Shown here: piece after piece, positions 13,326-27,239 of the stretch | Position numbering within the stretch: the first letter of the stretch is position 1 | Layout of the letters: the number at the start of each line of letters is the position of its first letter | Assembly: GCA_037951165.1 (NCBI GenBank) | Contig: JBBDHG010000031.1 | Coordinates: 372,001-436,000, forward strand | Direction: 5' to 3' | DNA from: Lophius americanus | Lineage: Eukaryota; Chordata; Actinopteri; Lophiiformes; Lophiidae | DNA: 64,000 nucleotides | Position numbers and translations under genes: made by a program | Notes under the pieces: generated by a model | Database searches by the model: none | What the model was told of the DNA's origin: nothing | The model's input: the letters and a program-made list of their open reading frames with translations, nothing else

Positions 13326-16084
13326 AACAAAAAACAATAAAAAAATGCAAAAAATATTGTGTTAAGTTCTACAATATCAAAAAAACTATTTCAGCTCTTG
13401 GTTGGCGTTTGCATAGTTTATGAAAAAAATAACAAATATTATTTGCCCAGGAGAAAAAACCAACCACCAGAAGAGAAGAGTCCTATATCAACTTTTAACC
13501 ATGGATATTGAAAATATAAAAATGACTGAAGACCATCAATGAAGTACACGGGAGATATATACATGATATTTCCTGAAAAAATATTTCTTTAGGCGATCTC
13601 ATCTGAGACAACAAAATAAAAACACCACTTCAATACTTGTTTGTTGTGTAAAGAAACTTTAGTAGAAAGACTTTGGAAATAATCGAACCACCAAATGAGC
13701 CAAACTCCAAACTGTTACCGAAATAAAAATGACAAAAGTCTATAAAAGACAGAAGGCACGACTTCAGTACCTGGGTTATGTGTAGAGTGATTGAGTTATA
13801 CTTTGCAAACCCTAATGTCAACAATTCATTTACTTTTTGTTGCGTCTAAAAATGTGAATGTATGTTTGTTGGTACATATATGTTTATTTCCGCATATGTT
13901 TTATGTGCAGAGGTGTATGTGTATACTTTTGCATGTGAATGTCATGTATGGACCACGTTTTATGTGATATTGGTTACAGTGAAATCACTGCATGTCTTCT
14001 GCCTTTGTACTTTATGTGAAATTCTAGTTGCACGGAATCCAAAACAAATTTCCCCTTAGGGACGATAAAATATATCTCATTTTAAAATTTCATGGAAAAA
14101 CATGAAATGTTTTTTAATCATTGCATAGATACCAGATGTGACGGACATACATTCTGACGGACATACATTCGGACAGGACGGAACCCAATCCTCGCTTTGT
14201 TCATTGTGAAGGATAATAACACTAAGATCATAAACCACACAAACCTGGCCCACCTATTAGTCTGCAAATCCAGACCCCATTTGTTCCAAAAGCCCCGGAT
14301 TACCACCTAACAGCCTCATTCAAAGTTTGCCTTCTCAGCTGTTGATGGATGAGGAGGCGTCTGTGAGGTCCGATCAGACTGACACCTGTGTCTTTGGCTT
14401 CCTGTCAGACAAGCGATGATCACAGGAAGTAAGGATGCACCAATGAGACCGCTGACGCGACTGCCGCCGTCTGCAGGGAGCCGAACACACGTCTGAAAGG
14501 TTATTTTTGCGAGTCTATATTAAACTATTGTGCAAGAGAGAGGAAATTCATGTATGTTTTAGTGTGTTTAGTGTGTGTGGCTACCTGCTGAGCGGTGAGC
14601 CCACAAGGGAAAATTGAGGAAGGTGACACTGATGCAATGTGTTGGCATGTGCCCTGGGGTGGTTTTGGTGTGGTTGTCATTTTGTTGTTTTCGTACGGCT
14701 CCCACCGCTTCGTCAAACCCCGCATTATTCAAATATGTCGCTTTAAAGCCCCATAAATAAATAATGAACTCAGAACTAGATTGACTGATGAACGGTGAGG
14801 GAGAAATGTTTGGATCCTTTCTCCCTCTTTCTCTGCAGATTCTTCGTTATTTGGACAAAGTCTTTGACAGACTCGTGTCCCGCGGGAGATGCGAGTGCCG
14901 GGTTATGACGGATGCTGTCGCGCTGAGACGTGCATCCGCGCTTGTTGTGTTTCTGTGCGTAGGTCTGTTCTAATTCAAACCGCGGCTTGGCATTTCCAAA
15001 ATAAAAGTAGTTCCACTCTCCAAAAGAGTTATCTGGATAAACTGGCTGCGTTGGTCAATAACTTGAAAGTGTGTCGAAAGGGTAGCCTCGACAAGAAGAG
15101 CAGAAAGGTGTTTTATACATAACACACAATGAGACGCAGTACAAAAACACACAGTCGAAAATTAACGTGATAGAAGATTACATATGGGATCACAGAGTCC
15201 TGAACTTTTTTTCTCACAAATATACATGTTACAATACTTCCCCCTTCTCTAAACAAATCTCCATAGCTTATGGGACCTGAGGTCAACATGCATCTGAAAC
15301 TTCCTTGTCTTCCCCCAGAAAGAAAATGTGTGGGACTTAAAAGGAGCGGCAACTCGCTGACTCTCTCCTCTATAGTTCCTAAAGCCAATGCAGATCAATA
15401 CGCAGCCATACATACCACAACTGGAACAACTCCTGTCAAAGGTTACCCCTTTTTCTCTGCGCTTCTCTCTTCATTTTAGCAGGGCGGAGGAGGATGAGGA
15501 GATGGAACGAGGGGGGAGAGGGAGAGAGAAGAAGGCTGCGGCGCAGAGAGAAGAGAGAGCAAGAAAGATAAACCTAAAAACGATCCCTCTCTATAGTTGC
15601 GGAACTCTGTGCTAATGGGTTTTGACACATCGCCAGCAGGCCAAAGAGAGAGGGGGCTGGGGGTGAGTCGATAGTGGAGCGCCGCAGTGGCCAGAGGCTA
15701 GCATCAGCGGCTAGGCCAGACCCCTGGTACTAGCATGGGCTGGGGGCCTGACCACTAATCATTAGAAAGTCAATGAGTCCTCTAGCGCTTGAAGCTACGC
15801 TAGCCTTCCCAGGGAGTCACACCACCTAGTGAGGGCCCTATTGTAAGCAACCATATACACACAAACAACACATACTGTACCGCAAACATGCCGAATACAG
15901 TTGGAAGGTAATTTAGTCAGAAAGTCTCAGAGAATACACTCTTCATCAGCTGTTTGCAAAAAAATTATAAAATAATATCCGGAAGAGTTTAATAAACAAA
16001 ATTCTACTTCCCCTGATGACTGCAGTCTCTGAGTAGTTCCAGCCTTAACGGTGAGCAATCCGGGTTCTTAATAGACACCCGTTC

Positions 16085-16660
16085 TATACCCTACTGCTAA
16101 AATCATGCATAGCTAGACACCAGCTCTGGGCAGCGTTCCTGGAGAATCTTAGCCCGTTCCTCATGGGCAGAGGACTTGAGTTCTGGAATATTCCTGCAAT
16201 CAACTTCCTCAAATCCCAACAAAGACTCTCTGCGATTCTAGTGATGACCAATCTGTTTTTCTGGAACCAAGCCTTGGTAGACTTTGAGGTCATGAAATTC
16301 ACAAGAGAAGTCCAAGGCTTTCCTTAACAAGAACTAAAATCCCTTCATTGTGAAAGGCATTCAAAACATGAACTCACTTTTCTTTGAGATTTGTTTGAGG
16401 CTCGGAGACGAAACGCGGTTTGTGTTTCTGCAGGTCTGAAATGTGCATGCTGTGACGATAAAAGGGATTTTAGCAGTTGTAAAGGAGAGAGTACCTTGGA
16501 GAATCCTTCTTATTTTCATGTCCACATGTATAATTTTGAGTGCAGGAAACGTTCCAATCTTTGAGTTTCTTTGGACTTTTAGGGCTTCATAGGATTCTTT
16601 TGGTTTTGCCATTGATGCCAAAGCTTCAGCTGCCACACAGTTGTAGGGTGCCTTCCTGAT
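16085..16660 (-). mobile_element. Tc1/mariner-like transposon remnant
   Basis: The minus strand encodes STKAWFQKNRLVITRIAES, then SLCWDLRKLIAG, and keeps CAAGTCCTCTGCCCATGAGG and GAGCTGGTGTCTAGCTATGC. I recognise this order from the 3' half of a teleost Tc1-like transposon. The block at 16361-16640, with another open stretch on the same strand, probably belongs to the same insertion, but I cannot place it in the family. Ends are not defined. Confidence 0.6.
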
Positions 16661-16833
16661 ATAGCAACCATCTTACCCTCTACTTGCTACAGATCTCCGG
16701 CAGCCAAGGAAGCAAAGCAGCCTTTCAGACTTCTGTGTTGGATCCAGGGCAAAACGGCAGTTGTGAAACCTCCAGTGGACTTATGTTCTGAAAAACCAAA
16801 CTCGGGGAAACGAAGAGATGAGCTTGTCATCAG

Positions 16834-17561
16834 TAGGACTGGTACGATAAAAACATTTTAGCTGATGATAAATTGTCACTCAGATAATTAGCATTAACGA
16901 TTCAATTGTCTCTCTTTTTATTCATCCCGCAATTATAATATTGTGCACAATTTTCATCAATTTTAATTGCTACAATTGATCAAACTTGTGCTGCATTTCT
17001 TTAAATGCTGCTTTTTCAACCATATTAATTGGTAGCATTTCTTTGACTAGCCTTACTCTCGCTGGTAAAGTAAAAAGCGATTAGTCACAATGCAAGAAAC
17101 TTCCGCCCTGGAGGAAAGAAAGAAATATCTCCTGGCTTCCCGGACACAGACTGGACCCAGATTAGGAACAATCTAACACTACATACCTCATCATTCAGTC
17201 TGTCATTTGAAGGATTCAGTAATCCCTTATTGCTTGGATGAACCTGCTGCTGCAGCTGTTTGTCCAAGTTCGACGAACTGGGTTTGGTAGTCTTTGGTTT
17301 GGCCACTAAATTATCCATGATGTTCACATTAATAGATGAAAATTCTCAGGGAAAACCTGAGAGTTCAACAATCGGTGGCGATAAAGGCTGATTCACCAGC
17401 AGTAGAAGAAGCATGACCTGACGGCGTCGTTACCGGCGTGAAAGTAATGAATGAACTGAAATTGAGTTTTTGGTTCATCCAGTGTTACGATTATGCAAAA
17501 TGATCGCAATTGTCTTAACTTATAAGAATCAGACGATTATGTAATAATTGTGACAAGCTTA
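16834..17561. mobile_element. Non-autonomous hAT element, 0.73 kb
   Basis: The left end is TAGGACTGGTACGATAAAAA. The right end, read inverted, is TAAGCTTGTCACAATTATTA. Both derive from the TAGGCCTGTCACGAT terminus of a common teleost hAT group. The flanks GTCATCAG (16826-16833) and GTCATTCG (17562-17569) form an 8-bp duplication with 6 of 8 matches. Subterminal regions have many ATTATC/GATAAT motifs. No transposase is encoded. Confidence 0.8.
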
Positions 17562-18170
17562 GTCATTCGGGAAAAAACACTTAACTTTTCATTTATTTTT
17601 TTTGCTTGCAGAAGAGAGAAAGAGGATACGATTGGATGGGAGATTACTGCTTTCAGGCACACGACTGTCTAAAAGCCAAACAAGCATCCAGTACAAGGAT
17701 ACAGCCCACATAGATGACAAAAAGCTACATCAGTGCCAAGGTACATAGACAATGGACCAAAATCTAACATTTATTCGGACTTTCGGAAATGATGTGTGGA
17801 ACTAACCTAAAGGAATACAGGAAAATGAGGGGCATTTCATGTCATTGGAAAGCAAAGCATCTAGTAGAACCAGGAAAGGCGGTTGAATATTATCCTTGAT
17901 TGAAACCTTAAGAGAAGCAAAGGAAAAGTATGGTGCAGGAGGCTTCATTTCATCATTTAGAGACTAGAGGTGATCAGTAAAGTTTGAATTTTGTGTTAAA
18001 TAATGAGAAAAATGTATCTATTCAAACAGTTCCGATTTAATTTAGCAAAAAGGCTCATAAATGGAGTTTTTAAAATAATGCAGATATTGAATAGTGGTTG
18101 AATACCTATGATCCATCTGCAGAACAACAACCTACATAAAAAACATAGATAAAGCTAACACTAAGGTACT

Positions 18171-18211
18171 CACTCACACTCACACTCACACACACACACA
18201 CACACACACAG
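18171..18211 (+). repeat. (CA)n microsatellite
   Basis: About 40 bp of CA with CT interruptions at its left end. Confidence 0.9.
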
Positions 18212-18507
18212 TGTTTCCTGATGTGTGCCATGTCAGGCAGCGGCGGCGTTTGATGATGCGTCTCCATTATTGAGTCCCTTCTCCTGCCCAACCCTGGACA
18301 CCGCCTCTCCTGAGACGCCACACAAACTGCTCCCAGGTCACAGCGGGGCTGGGGGGCCTCACCTGGACCCCATGCATTTTTAAATGCCTCAAAATGATCC
18401 TGACACGCAGCTTCAGACTAGACTGCTAAATGAGGCAGAGTCTCTCTAATTGGCCCAGACTCAATCTAAAGAAAAGTTCGATCTAAAAAAACAAAAAAGA
18501 GATCAGC

Positions 18508-18750
18508 TTGGTGTAGTGGGGAGCGATGTTGCCTCCCAGCAAGAGGGTAGCAGGTTCAAATCCAGTTTCTGAGTTTGTTTCTTGCCCCCGTGTGTTTGTT
18601 TGCGTTTGTAAAAACATGCGATGCAGTATTTAGATGAACTGATGACTCTGGTCTTGTGACAAACCCCGCCTCTCGCGCAATGTCAGCTGGGATAGGTTCA
18701 AGCCCCCCATGACTCTGAACATGATAAGCGGTAAAGAAAAAAAATTGATG
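18508..18750 (+). mobile_element. Second copy of the same SINE family, internally deleted
   Basis: The head has GGTGTAGTGGGGAGC, CTCCCAGCAAGAGGG and the B-box remnant GGTTCAAATCC (18553-18563). The tail has CCGCCTCTCGCGCAATGTC, GCTGGGATAGGTTCAAGCC and GATAAGCGGTA. About 110 bp of the central body seen in the copy at 8.9 kb is missing or unrecognisable. Confidence 0.8.
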
Positions 18751-21700
18751 CAGTGTTGAAGGCAATTTTGCTTACACAAAAACTAATGAAGTGGTGTCTA
18801 AAAATCTGTGTGGAGGGTTTAATGGGTTCTGGTCAGGACAGAACCCGTTAAATGCTGGTGCATATCAGGAAAGAGGAGCAGGTGCTTCTTCTTCTGTCTT
18901 CCTTAACATCAGTCTGTCTTTCAAAATTTTGACTGAACCCATTTACAACATTCCCACTGGATGATCTGAAACTTTTCAACTCCTTGTTTTTGATTCTCTG
19001 GAAAAAAAACAACATTGATGGACAAATGTCTCAAATGTAAGGCGTTTATGTCTGTGAGAGTGTATAATAACTCAGATTTAATGGATGTCTTTATGTAGGG
19101 CCTTTCTGACTGTATTTAAATAAAAATATGTATTTTTGAACAAGGAAAATATGTTGCCATGTGTTTTGTGTCTACACTTGATGGCCGACTATGTTTTAGA
19201 AAAAATAAATCCTTTGGTATGGTCAGAATATGTCTCCATGTATTGTTCTATCAAAGCAGGTCTGTGTAGGACTGTTTGGCCTTTGTGGTATGAACTCAAC
19301 TTGGAGTTAACTACTTCTATATCATCAACAGAGATTACCCCCCTATCGATTAGTAGAATAGATATGGGATGCTTTAATCTGAATTATTACCATTTACTGC
19401 TGTACAGTTATTGTGTGCAAGCAGACCAAATCAAATGTTCTAAAAATTACAAACCCAAAATCAAATCAATAGCCTTACAGCCTCTTAGGCTCGCTCTGAT
19501 CAATATGCATGCAATCAAACTTTTGGACAGCATCACCTCCACCACTGCGCCCATCGATTGAGTGCATTGATCCTGACGCTCAGCCTCCTTTTAGGAGCGG
19601 AAGGTATGGATGTGTAGCACTTGAGACCCCATCTGGCCATGTTTGTGAACCTTGACCTTTGAGTTAATCCCCAAACAAAAGGTAGAACTTATTGGAACCC
19701 ATATAGACTGACCTTGAATCATTCCAGGGGGTAAGACAGGAGCATCATGGTGAAGCTCAGACAAACGCCCCCTCATGGTCCTGGCTATTGCTGTGACCCA
19801 CCTCTGTTTATTTGTGAGATTTTGTAAATACAGAGGCTGTTATAAAGACGTAAACTGGAGAACAAATAAGATGAAGAGCAAAGACGTAGAGATGGGGGGT
19901 ACCTTACTCACTCAAAGTGAGAAAGGTACACAGAACCGGGGGATTGGCGTTTACTGAGGCTTCTCACTGATGTGCCGCCAAACCCTTTGAAGGGATTATT
20001 AACACATTTTGATTACTCTGGTCCAGTTGTCACAGAAAATATAACCTCCATCAGGAGTGGAAGACGGGCGGCCTTTTTCTTCTCCCGTCTCCCTTGTGTT
20101 GTTGTTCCCGCTGTCCCTCCCTTCGCCCTGTGCGGGCCTGACTCAAAGCGGTCTACTAATTACAGGCGTCTCAGAGAATGGACCAACAGAGTGAACACTG
20201 CCTCTTCAACATGAAGCCTGTACTGTGGTCATTATAAACATACATTTTCCACAACTGTTTTAATGCTAATGTAGTTGAAAATATGATGAAAAATGTATTT
20301 TTTCCATGACTAAGACAAGTTAACACAGAGGTTTTAACAAAATTTTCTTTTATATCCCATTCGCAAAAACATTGTGTTCATTGGATGGCTTGGGCAGTTT
20401 CCTCTACAATGCTGATGTTGGTTTCTGCATTGACCAACATCATGCACCTCCCCAACTGGCGGCTCAGTAAATGAGTGCAATGGAACCTGAAATTTCTCTC
20501 AGGATAGCTGGAGCTCTGCCTTAATGTCTTGGCACTGAAATAATCCAAACCTATTTTCAAACTTTTAATGGGTAAGAAACACTGCTCGCTGGATTGGAAA
20601 CAGGGTGTGGTTCCTTGATGAGAATCAAGGTTGTATATACCGAGATCGCCACGAAAGCACGGAAAAGGTTGCTTCCATTTCCAAAAAACTATCAAAAGGA
20701 AGCACTGAATGCAACAAAAACTAAATTGCGGACTAGCACTGCAGGGGTCGATTATGCTACCTGAAAGCCACTGCCCAAGCACAGATCATTAACTGTATCA
20801 TTAACTAAATAGACTTTTCAAATTGCTGCAGTTGATGGCTCAATATGGAAATACTGCATTAGGAGGGATTGAATAAATCGGTGATGTCCACCATATCAGC
20901 AGTTAAAATCCAGAGTCACATACTGCTTCACCTTCTAGAACCAGATTGGACCAATTTGTGTCAAATTCTGGCGACATCAAGACATTCCAAACCTTCCAGA
21001 AGGAAATCAATATATGTTCCTATCCTTCACAACAGGGATGCTGATTGGAACTTTGGTACATTTTACATAGCAGTGTTTTACCTTATAGGGAGGAATGGAT
21101 GTATTTTTCAGTCAATAGGAACAACAGCAGATTGGATATTCCCGTAGTATAAAGTTCATAACCTGTAGTTTCAGCAAACCTGGGGGTAACATAGGCTCCG
21201 ATTTAGTGAGCGAACATGGATGATCTAAACTCTGTAGTTCAAAGAGATTTTACCTCTTGGAATCGTTATATCACATTTACAGCTAATGACAGTCATACCG
21301 TATTCATTTTTTAAACTGTAGGAAAAAAAGGAAAAGAAAAAATCAACCTCTATAGTAATAACATCTCTGTCCCTTTAGTCTAGAGAGCATGGGTGTGCCT
21401 GGTGCAGCAGTTTGCCCTCATGCTTCTTGTTGCTCTTCTTCTTCTTCTTTGTGTTTGCTGGCAGATTATGATCAACCTTAAAGGTCGGAGCGTGTTGCTG
21501 CTATGCTTGTCCTCTTCCTCCAGATCAAAAACCAACTTTAAAGACATATACCACCCACGGTGTCGCAATATGTGGAAGCATTTTGATCATCAGCTCAATT
21601 TACTCACTTTCACTTCATTATGTCTGAGCTAATGATGTAAATGTACCACAATCAGCATACTAATCCGTCAGTTGGTGTAATCTGTCCATCGCTAATCATA

Positions 21701-21994
21701 GGGTCAATGCTTGCGTGGGCGTGTGGCCCTTCACCGTGGTCATTCTGACGGTGTAAATGGATAATAGTTCTGAGAATAACTATGATTAAACGTCCAACTA
21801 TAATCGGTTAATTGTGCATTCCACATTTGAATGCATAGAAAGTAGTTGGAATGAAGATCTGAAACTAATGACTGACGTAACCAATCGGGTCCCTCAGTGA
21901 AATCTATGCTCACATAAAAGGAAACCATAAACACAAGGTGGAGCATAATGCAAACGGAATTAGAGAAATGCATCGCTGGCTACAGATTTACATA

Positions 21995-22210
21995 AATAAC
22001 TACGAAGGGCAATCACTTATTAGGAGGTTGGTGGTTCGATTCCCGTGTTTCTGCAGTTGGCATGGATAGAGCTGTAGCAGAGCTGAGCAGGACTCTGAAT
22101 CCCATTGCCAAACTGGCTGCCCATTTCTCAACAGGGTCAAATGCAGAGAACAAATTTTTGTAATATGCAGTACAACAAAACCTAATAAATAAAGCAGTTC
22201 TTCAAATAAT
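21995..22210 (+). mobile_element. Degenerate tRNA-derived SINE of a second family
   Basis: The B-box-like GGTTCGATTCC lies at 22033-22043. Downstream, CTGCCCATTTCTCAACAGGG and GTCAAATGCAGAGAACAAAT match the body I know from a teleost SINE (TGCCCACTGCTC...GGGTTAAATGCAGAGAATAAATTTC). The copy ends in an AATAAA-rich tail near CAGTTCTTC. The A box is eroded. Confidence 0.65.
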
Positions 22211-25200
22211 TTGTAGTCAACGTTCATTTTGTTTGTATGTGTGTACATTTTCACAGAGCCTTGGCTGTAGCCACTGCAGAAACGTTAAGGCAAGACATCG
22301 AAAATGTCTACGGACAAGGGGATCGAGAAGAAAAAGTGGAAAATGTATTTAAAAAAACAAACTTTGTCACACAATACAATGTATTGAATTAACTCACATG
22401 ACCTTGCTGCTTTTTACCTACTAGATACGTTATCCCAACGTTTTGCTTTATATGTTACTTTCTGTTTTCTTCACAAGCAGTAACCAAGTTACACATATCC
22501 AAGTTATCTACAACTCGTACCTATGAACAAACTGTGTGGGACTGAACCCAGAAGCCTTTTACAAGCCAACACTGCAAACCTTATCTTGAAATTCTTTAAC
22601 TAGGAGCAACTGAAAAAACAAATAAAAAAATTCCTACAATAAACCTGGATGGAAGAGACCATTTTGTAGGCGATAGGGTACTAGCGGCACAGCAGAAGTT
22701 GTGAGCAGCAAGACAAAAGTGCTAAGACAACCAGGGGCGAGTTATACGTATACAACTACCATTGGTAGAGTTATCAGGTGGGTGCGGCTGAGGGTATGTA
22801 AATCTGAAGGGCGTGATGGTGCGCAGGTTCAACGCCAGGTATAATGTTTGACATTATTTTACTTCACTACAGAGAGTTAATTTCAATCCATGTTCCATTT
22901 TACCCAAACTGTTTCCAAACAACTGTTTCTTTAATATGCTTTACATCAGGCTCGCCAGTATGTTCCATATCTATTTGGTTAATTTCAGTACTGTATGTTT
23001 ATTACAGTAAACCCTTCTCGTTATAATGTCTTATTTAAGATGTTGTATTTGGAAAGGTTTCGTAAGTACTTTAAATGTACTTGAAGTTAAAGTGAATACC
23101 GTATTACAACAAATTTGACCAAGAATTCAAGCTAGTAGGAAAAATGTACCTGTTCTATATGAAAAATTTAATTTAAGCTCAAACTTGTTTCACAAATCTT
23201 ACTTGTAACCCGGTGACGGCCCGTAATTAATGTCTTACAACACAAATGTTTGAATTTTTCTTAATTAGTGGTTTTATTTGTTAGATGCTGTGAAGCAAAA
23301 CAACTGCGTTGTTTTTAAACTAGCTTTATGAATAAATTGATTTAATTTGACGAGTTCTGCTTTCCTGCCACTTTTGGGATTCTTTGTCAAGGTAGAGGAT
23401 GTAATCCTTGTAAATTCAATCAATGCAACTGGACGTCTATAATGAGTAAGACGTTGTTTGACGTCGAGCCTTTGCTTGCAGAATGCTGCCATGCCATATA
23501 AATCACACAATGGGCTTGGTATGGAAGGTTTTAGCGACAGAAAGGTTGAATGGAGATACGTGGGTGTTGAGGCTGACATCTACTTATGTAGATGGAGTGG
23601 AAATGAGCATTCAGATAGTGAGGCACAATAAAGGTTTGTAAAAGAGGCTTAAGTGTTGATACATGCCATAGAATTATGTTCTTGTCCTTAACTATCAAAT
23701 GTGTAAGATAATGGTAAAAAGGTAAAACATTACTCTGAGGCAGCATCAAAGCGGGTCACTTTCACAGTTCAATTGTATTTTTCTCACAGAATCAAAGGTC
23801 TCGACTCTCAGACGCTGAGAAGCCTCCAAATAAACATATATTTCATGTGACAGTTCTGTGATATAATGCCAAACTGACCAGAGAAATCTAAATCTGTTGA
23901 CTCTGGCATCATTTTAACTTCAGAAGCTACAGAAGCGGCAACTCTGCGCCTCGCTACGGTTTGTGCTTTTGACTTCGGATAATGCAGGCGTCTACCCGGC
24001 TTCACACCCTGTCACTTCAAGACTAAATGAAAAAGATGCTAACAGACATGAAAACACACATTTCCTCCCCTGAATAAAGTCTCTTTTTCAGGAACTGAGT
24101 TGGGAGTTTCAGAGGGAAGAAAAAGAAAAACACAAATCAACAACAAAAGGGAATCAAACTCAGCAGTCGGTGGAAAAGAAAGGAGAGAATCAAGCAAACG
24201 GAGGAGTGAAGCTTAGCATCGGTTACTGCGATAAGCTTTGCTAATACATGAGAGGGAGAGCCTCTCTTTGTAGACCATTAACTTCATATCCAATTTGTGA
24301 AATGTATATTCATAAACAGACGGAGCATTGTGCGAAGGGGCCATTTTCAAACACGCACATGATCTGTGGCAAGGGCCAACATCAAAACGTCCGGAGTGAC
24401 CGAGGTAAAAGTAGGCCAGAGAAGTGGCGAGGAGTCAGAGGGAGGGAGAAAGGGAGAGAGAGAGACTATGTGTATGGAGAGGTTGGTCCCAGGCTGGGAG
24501 TAGCTCAGGTGCGAGATGTGAGGAGGCACCTTCTGTTCGAGGCCCTGAGGCCCCGCTGTCCACACAGACACAGCCCCCTCTTTTTTGGGCCAAATAAATC
24601 CAGGTGGCCTCAAGACGCTTGGCGATCATCACAACTCCCCCCCTTAAACACGCACATCAACACGTGATAATATGAAACAGAAACACTTAAAAGTGCCTAT
24701 TAGCCAGCTCAGACCTTTAGTATGTGTGTACAGAGGGTCCAAAGGTGAGACAAGGGTCATCGCTCGCTCACCTTTTGAGTTACAAAAAGAGAGAGCTGGT
24801 GAGCTTTGGGATAGGACGCGGGTTTGACTTTGTGAAGATGTGTCGTGCCTTTGACCTAAAAATGGAAGATTTAGAGGTTGTTGACACAAGACACAAGACA
24901 ACAGCAGTTTCCGAGGTCAGAAATAAACATTTCTGAAAACAGGTTCCAGACTATAATCAGTGCCGTCAGTGTCGAGACCGGCAAAATGCACCTCCTGTGA
25001 AAAATTACAACGCATGGAGACAAAGCAAGAGGTGCCGGACTGAGATGGTTGTGTGATGATGGATGTTAGAAGGAGCGACAGTGGGTCCATTAGAAGAAGG
25101 ATGCTGGAGATGGATCTGGCAGGCAGGAGAAAAAGGGGATGAACAAAGAGGAGGTTTGTGGATTTGGGCGAGAGAGGACATGCAGTTGGTTCGCCTTTAC

Positions 25201-26268
25201 ATTGAGTTACGCAGATGACAGCTCAAGATTGAAACCGATGATGCGATGAGGGGACCCTTAGATAGAACAGCCAGAAGAAGAAGAAAGAAGAAATAGTAGG
25301 AAAAAGAAGAGGATACCATCCATGGAAAAACACCCCTTCCACTTGGGAATAGCTTTTCTATGGAGGGGGTACTTAGTCTGCAGTTATGTTTGGGTGGATG
25401 CTATTTGTCAAAGTAAAACCAAAGCTGACCCCTGATCTGGTCAGAGTTACCTCTGGCCTCTGTAGTTCTGCAACTACACCGCCACATGCATTGCGCTACA
25501 GCAGCTCTTCTTTGGGATTGGACCATACAGGCTGGCCTAATTATTACATCCAAACCATAACCTTTCCTAACATCTGTATCAGGTAGTGATCATATGTGGG
25601 TATTCGGACTTGAGTTGGTATTGGTGTATCTCTATTCCAAAAGAAGTCAAGCTTCAGGTGATGCAGATGCAGTAACTTAAGTATAACTTATCGGTTGATT
25701 GCACCTGATGTTGCTAGCAAGACCCTTGACTACCAAAAACCCCGTCCATTAAAGGTGTAATGCATACATCAATTAATTAGAGAGTTGCTCGCACACCGAC
25801 CAATATTCTTTTTGAGACATTTTCCATCACTGTACAACATCAAGGTGAGTGAAGAGTCCACAGTGGGCCGACAATTCTGCCCTGTACTACGCCGCCGCTG
25901 ACGTACAGATGATTTTATGAGAGGCTTTCAAGCGCGGTACAAATTATGTGCAATACGCTTAAAAGATGAATACTTGCTTTAGTTTAAAAACGTGACAGAA
26001 ATGACCCCCACCCTCTCTGAAGATCTTCTTGAAAGACACACCAAAAAAAAATCTTCAACTTCTCCACAAGAAAGACGCTCAAATCAATGACATCAAAGCC
26101 GTGGCTCACATATCCAGACTTGTTAAGTTAACTGTAGTCGCATTCTAGAGGCAGGGTGCCGGAGCCATTGCTGTCACTCGACGACGCCTGCGTCTAAATT
26201 GGGAGTGAAGGCCTCCCCAGGAGAGATGGGTGAACCTGTCACATAAGACTGAGGGACCATAAAAAAAA

Positions 26269-26400
26269 CCCACCACACACACACACACACGTACACACAG
26301 ACACACACACACATAAACACTAAACCAACGATCCGTATGCTTAAGATCCTAATCATCATCACCATTATCTGTTCTATTCTTTTAGTGTGTGTGTGTGTAT
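26269..26400. repeat. Paired (CA)n and (GT)n tracts
   Basis: A CA tract at 26271-26314 is followed about 70 bp later by a GT tract at 26384-26399. The two are complementary and could pair as a hairpin. Further CA runs lie at 26460-26490. Confidence 0.85.
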
Positions 26401-27239
26401 GATTCACATGAAAGAAAGACATCTGGAATACAATTATTCCAAGAAACCCTCATACACAGAGAAACACACACAAACAAACACACACACGCGTTCCCTTAGC
26501 TAAATTTGCATAAATTCCATATACCTAGCCTTTAAGAGGCAATAACAATTATTCAGTGAGCTAGTTGTTGCAGCCCAACCGGCCACAAGTCCAAACAGCT
26601 CATTAAAATAGCACAATGCCCCGTCTTCAAGCGCCAGGGAAACTGGCGTTCAACTCCATCACTGCAATAATCTACGTCTCCGAATGTCCAGTCCGGATGA
26701 TATAATGAATTCAGAGGAGCCTTTGTGGAGAGACTGAATGGACTGTATATTTATTTTTGATTCTGGTTTCTTGCACTGCCTTCTGTCTCTGCGTCCTGAA
26801 ATGTTGGTTTTTCAGGTGAATCTCATCGTGGATGAGTTGAATTAGACGTCTGATCGGGGCATTTTTGGCCTCGACATTAGTTCATCTCTCAAAACGGACA
26901 ACATTTGGGGAGTCGTTTGGAGATGAAATTCCCTCGAGTTTAAAACACTGCACAAAAAATTCATCAGTGTCTGACATGTCCTTCATTCCTATTGTGAGCA
27001 AGCTTTAGAGTCGCCTTAAAATCCTTTTTTTTCATGGAAAACGGTGGAAACACTTAAATATCAGCAGCCACAAACGCTTATCCTGCTTCATTCCTTCATT
27101 TAAAAAGTAAAGTTTTTTGAAGCTTTTATTTATAATTAGCAAGATATCGTCCAAGATATGGAAACAACATAAAATAATAAAAAATAAGCAAAGAAGGACA
27201 CTTAAATTGCAACTTCATGCATGAAAGTTGGTAAAAAAA

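Noticed and set aside
13056..13365. Tyr/Ile-rich open frames over the AT satellite (also near 32.2 and 63.6 kb)
   Set aside because: Artefact of TATATA repeats.
16240..16262. Possible next vti1a exon (reverse strand AACAGATTGGTC resembles the start of EQIGQ)
   Set aside because: The following codons do not match Vti1a and the region belongs to a Tc1-like remnant. No acceptor AG precedes it in the right phase.
19136..19561. 141-codon open frame on the plus strand
   Set aside because: No homology recognised and the composition is like surrounding AT-rich intron.
20378..20782. 134-codon open frame on the minus strand
   Set aside because: Considered as transposon-derived, but no transposase or polymerase motif is present.
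22660..22845. Possible SINE head (GCGCAGGTTCAACGCC resembles a B box)
   Set aside because: No A box or known SINE body adjoins it; the match is too short.
24248..24667. 139-codon Arg-rich open frame on the plus strand
   Set aside because: Comes from a purine-rich tract; no homology, and the opposite strand is equally open.
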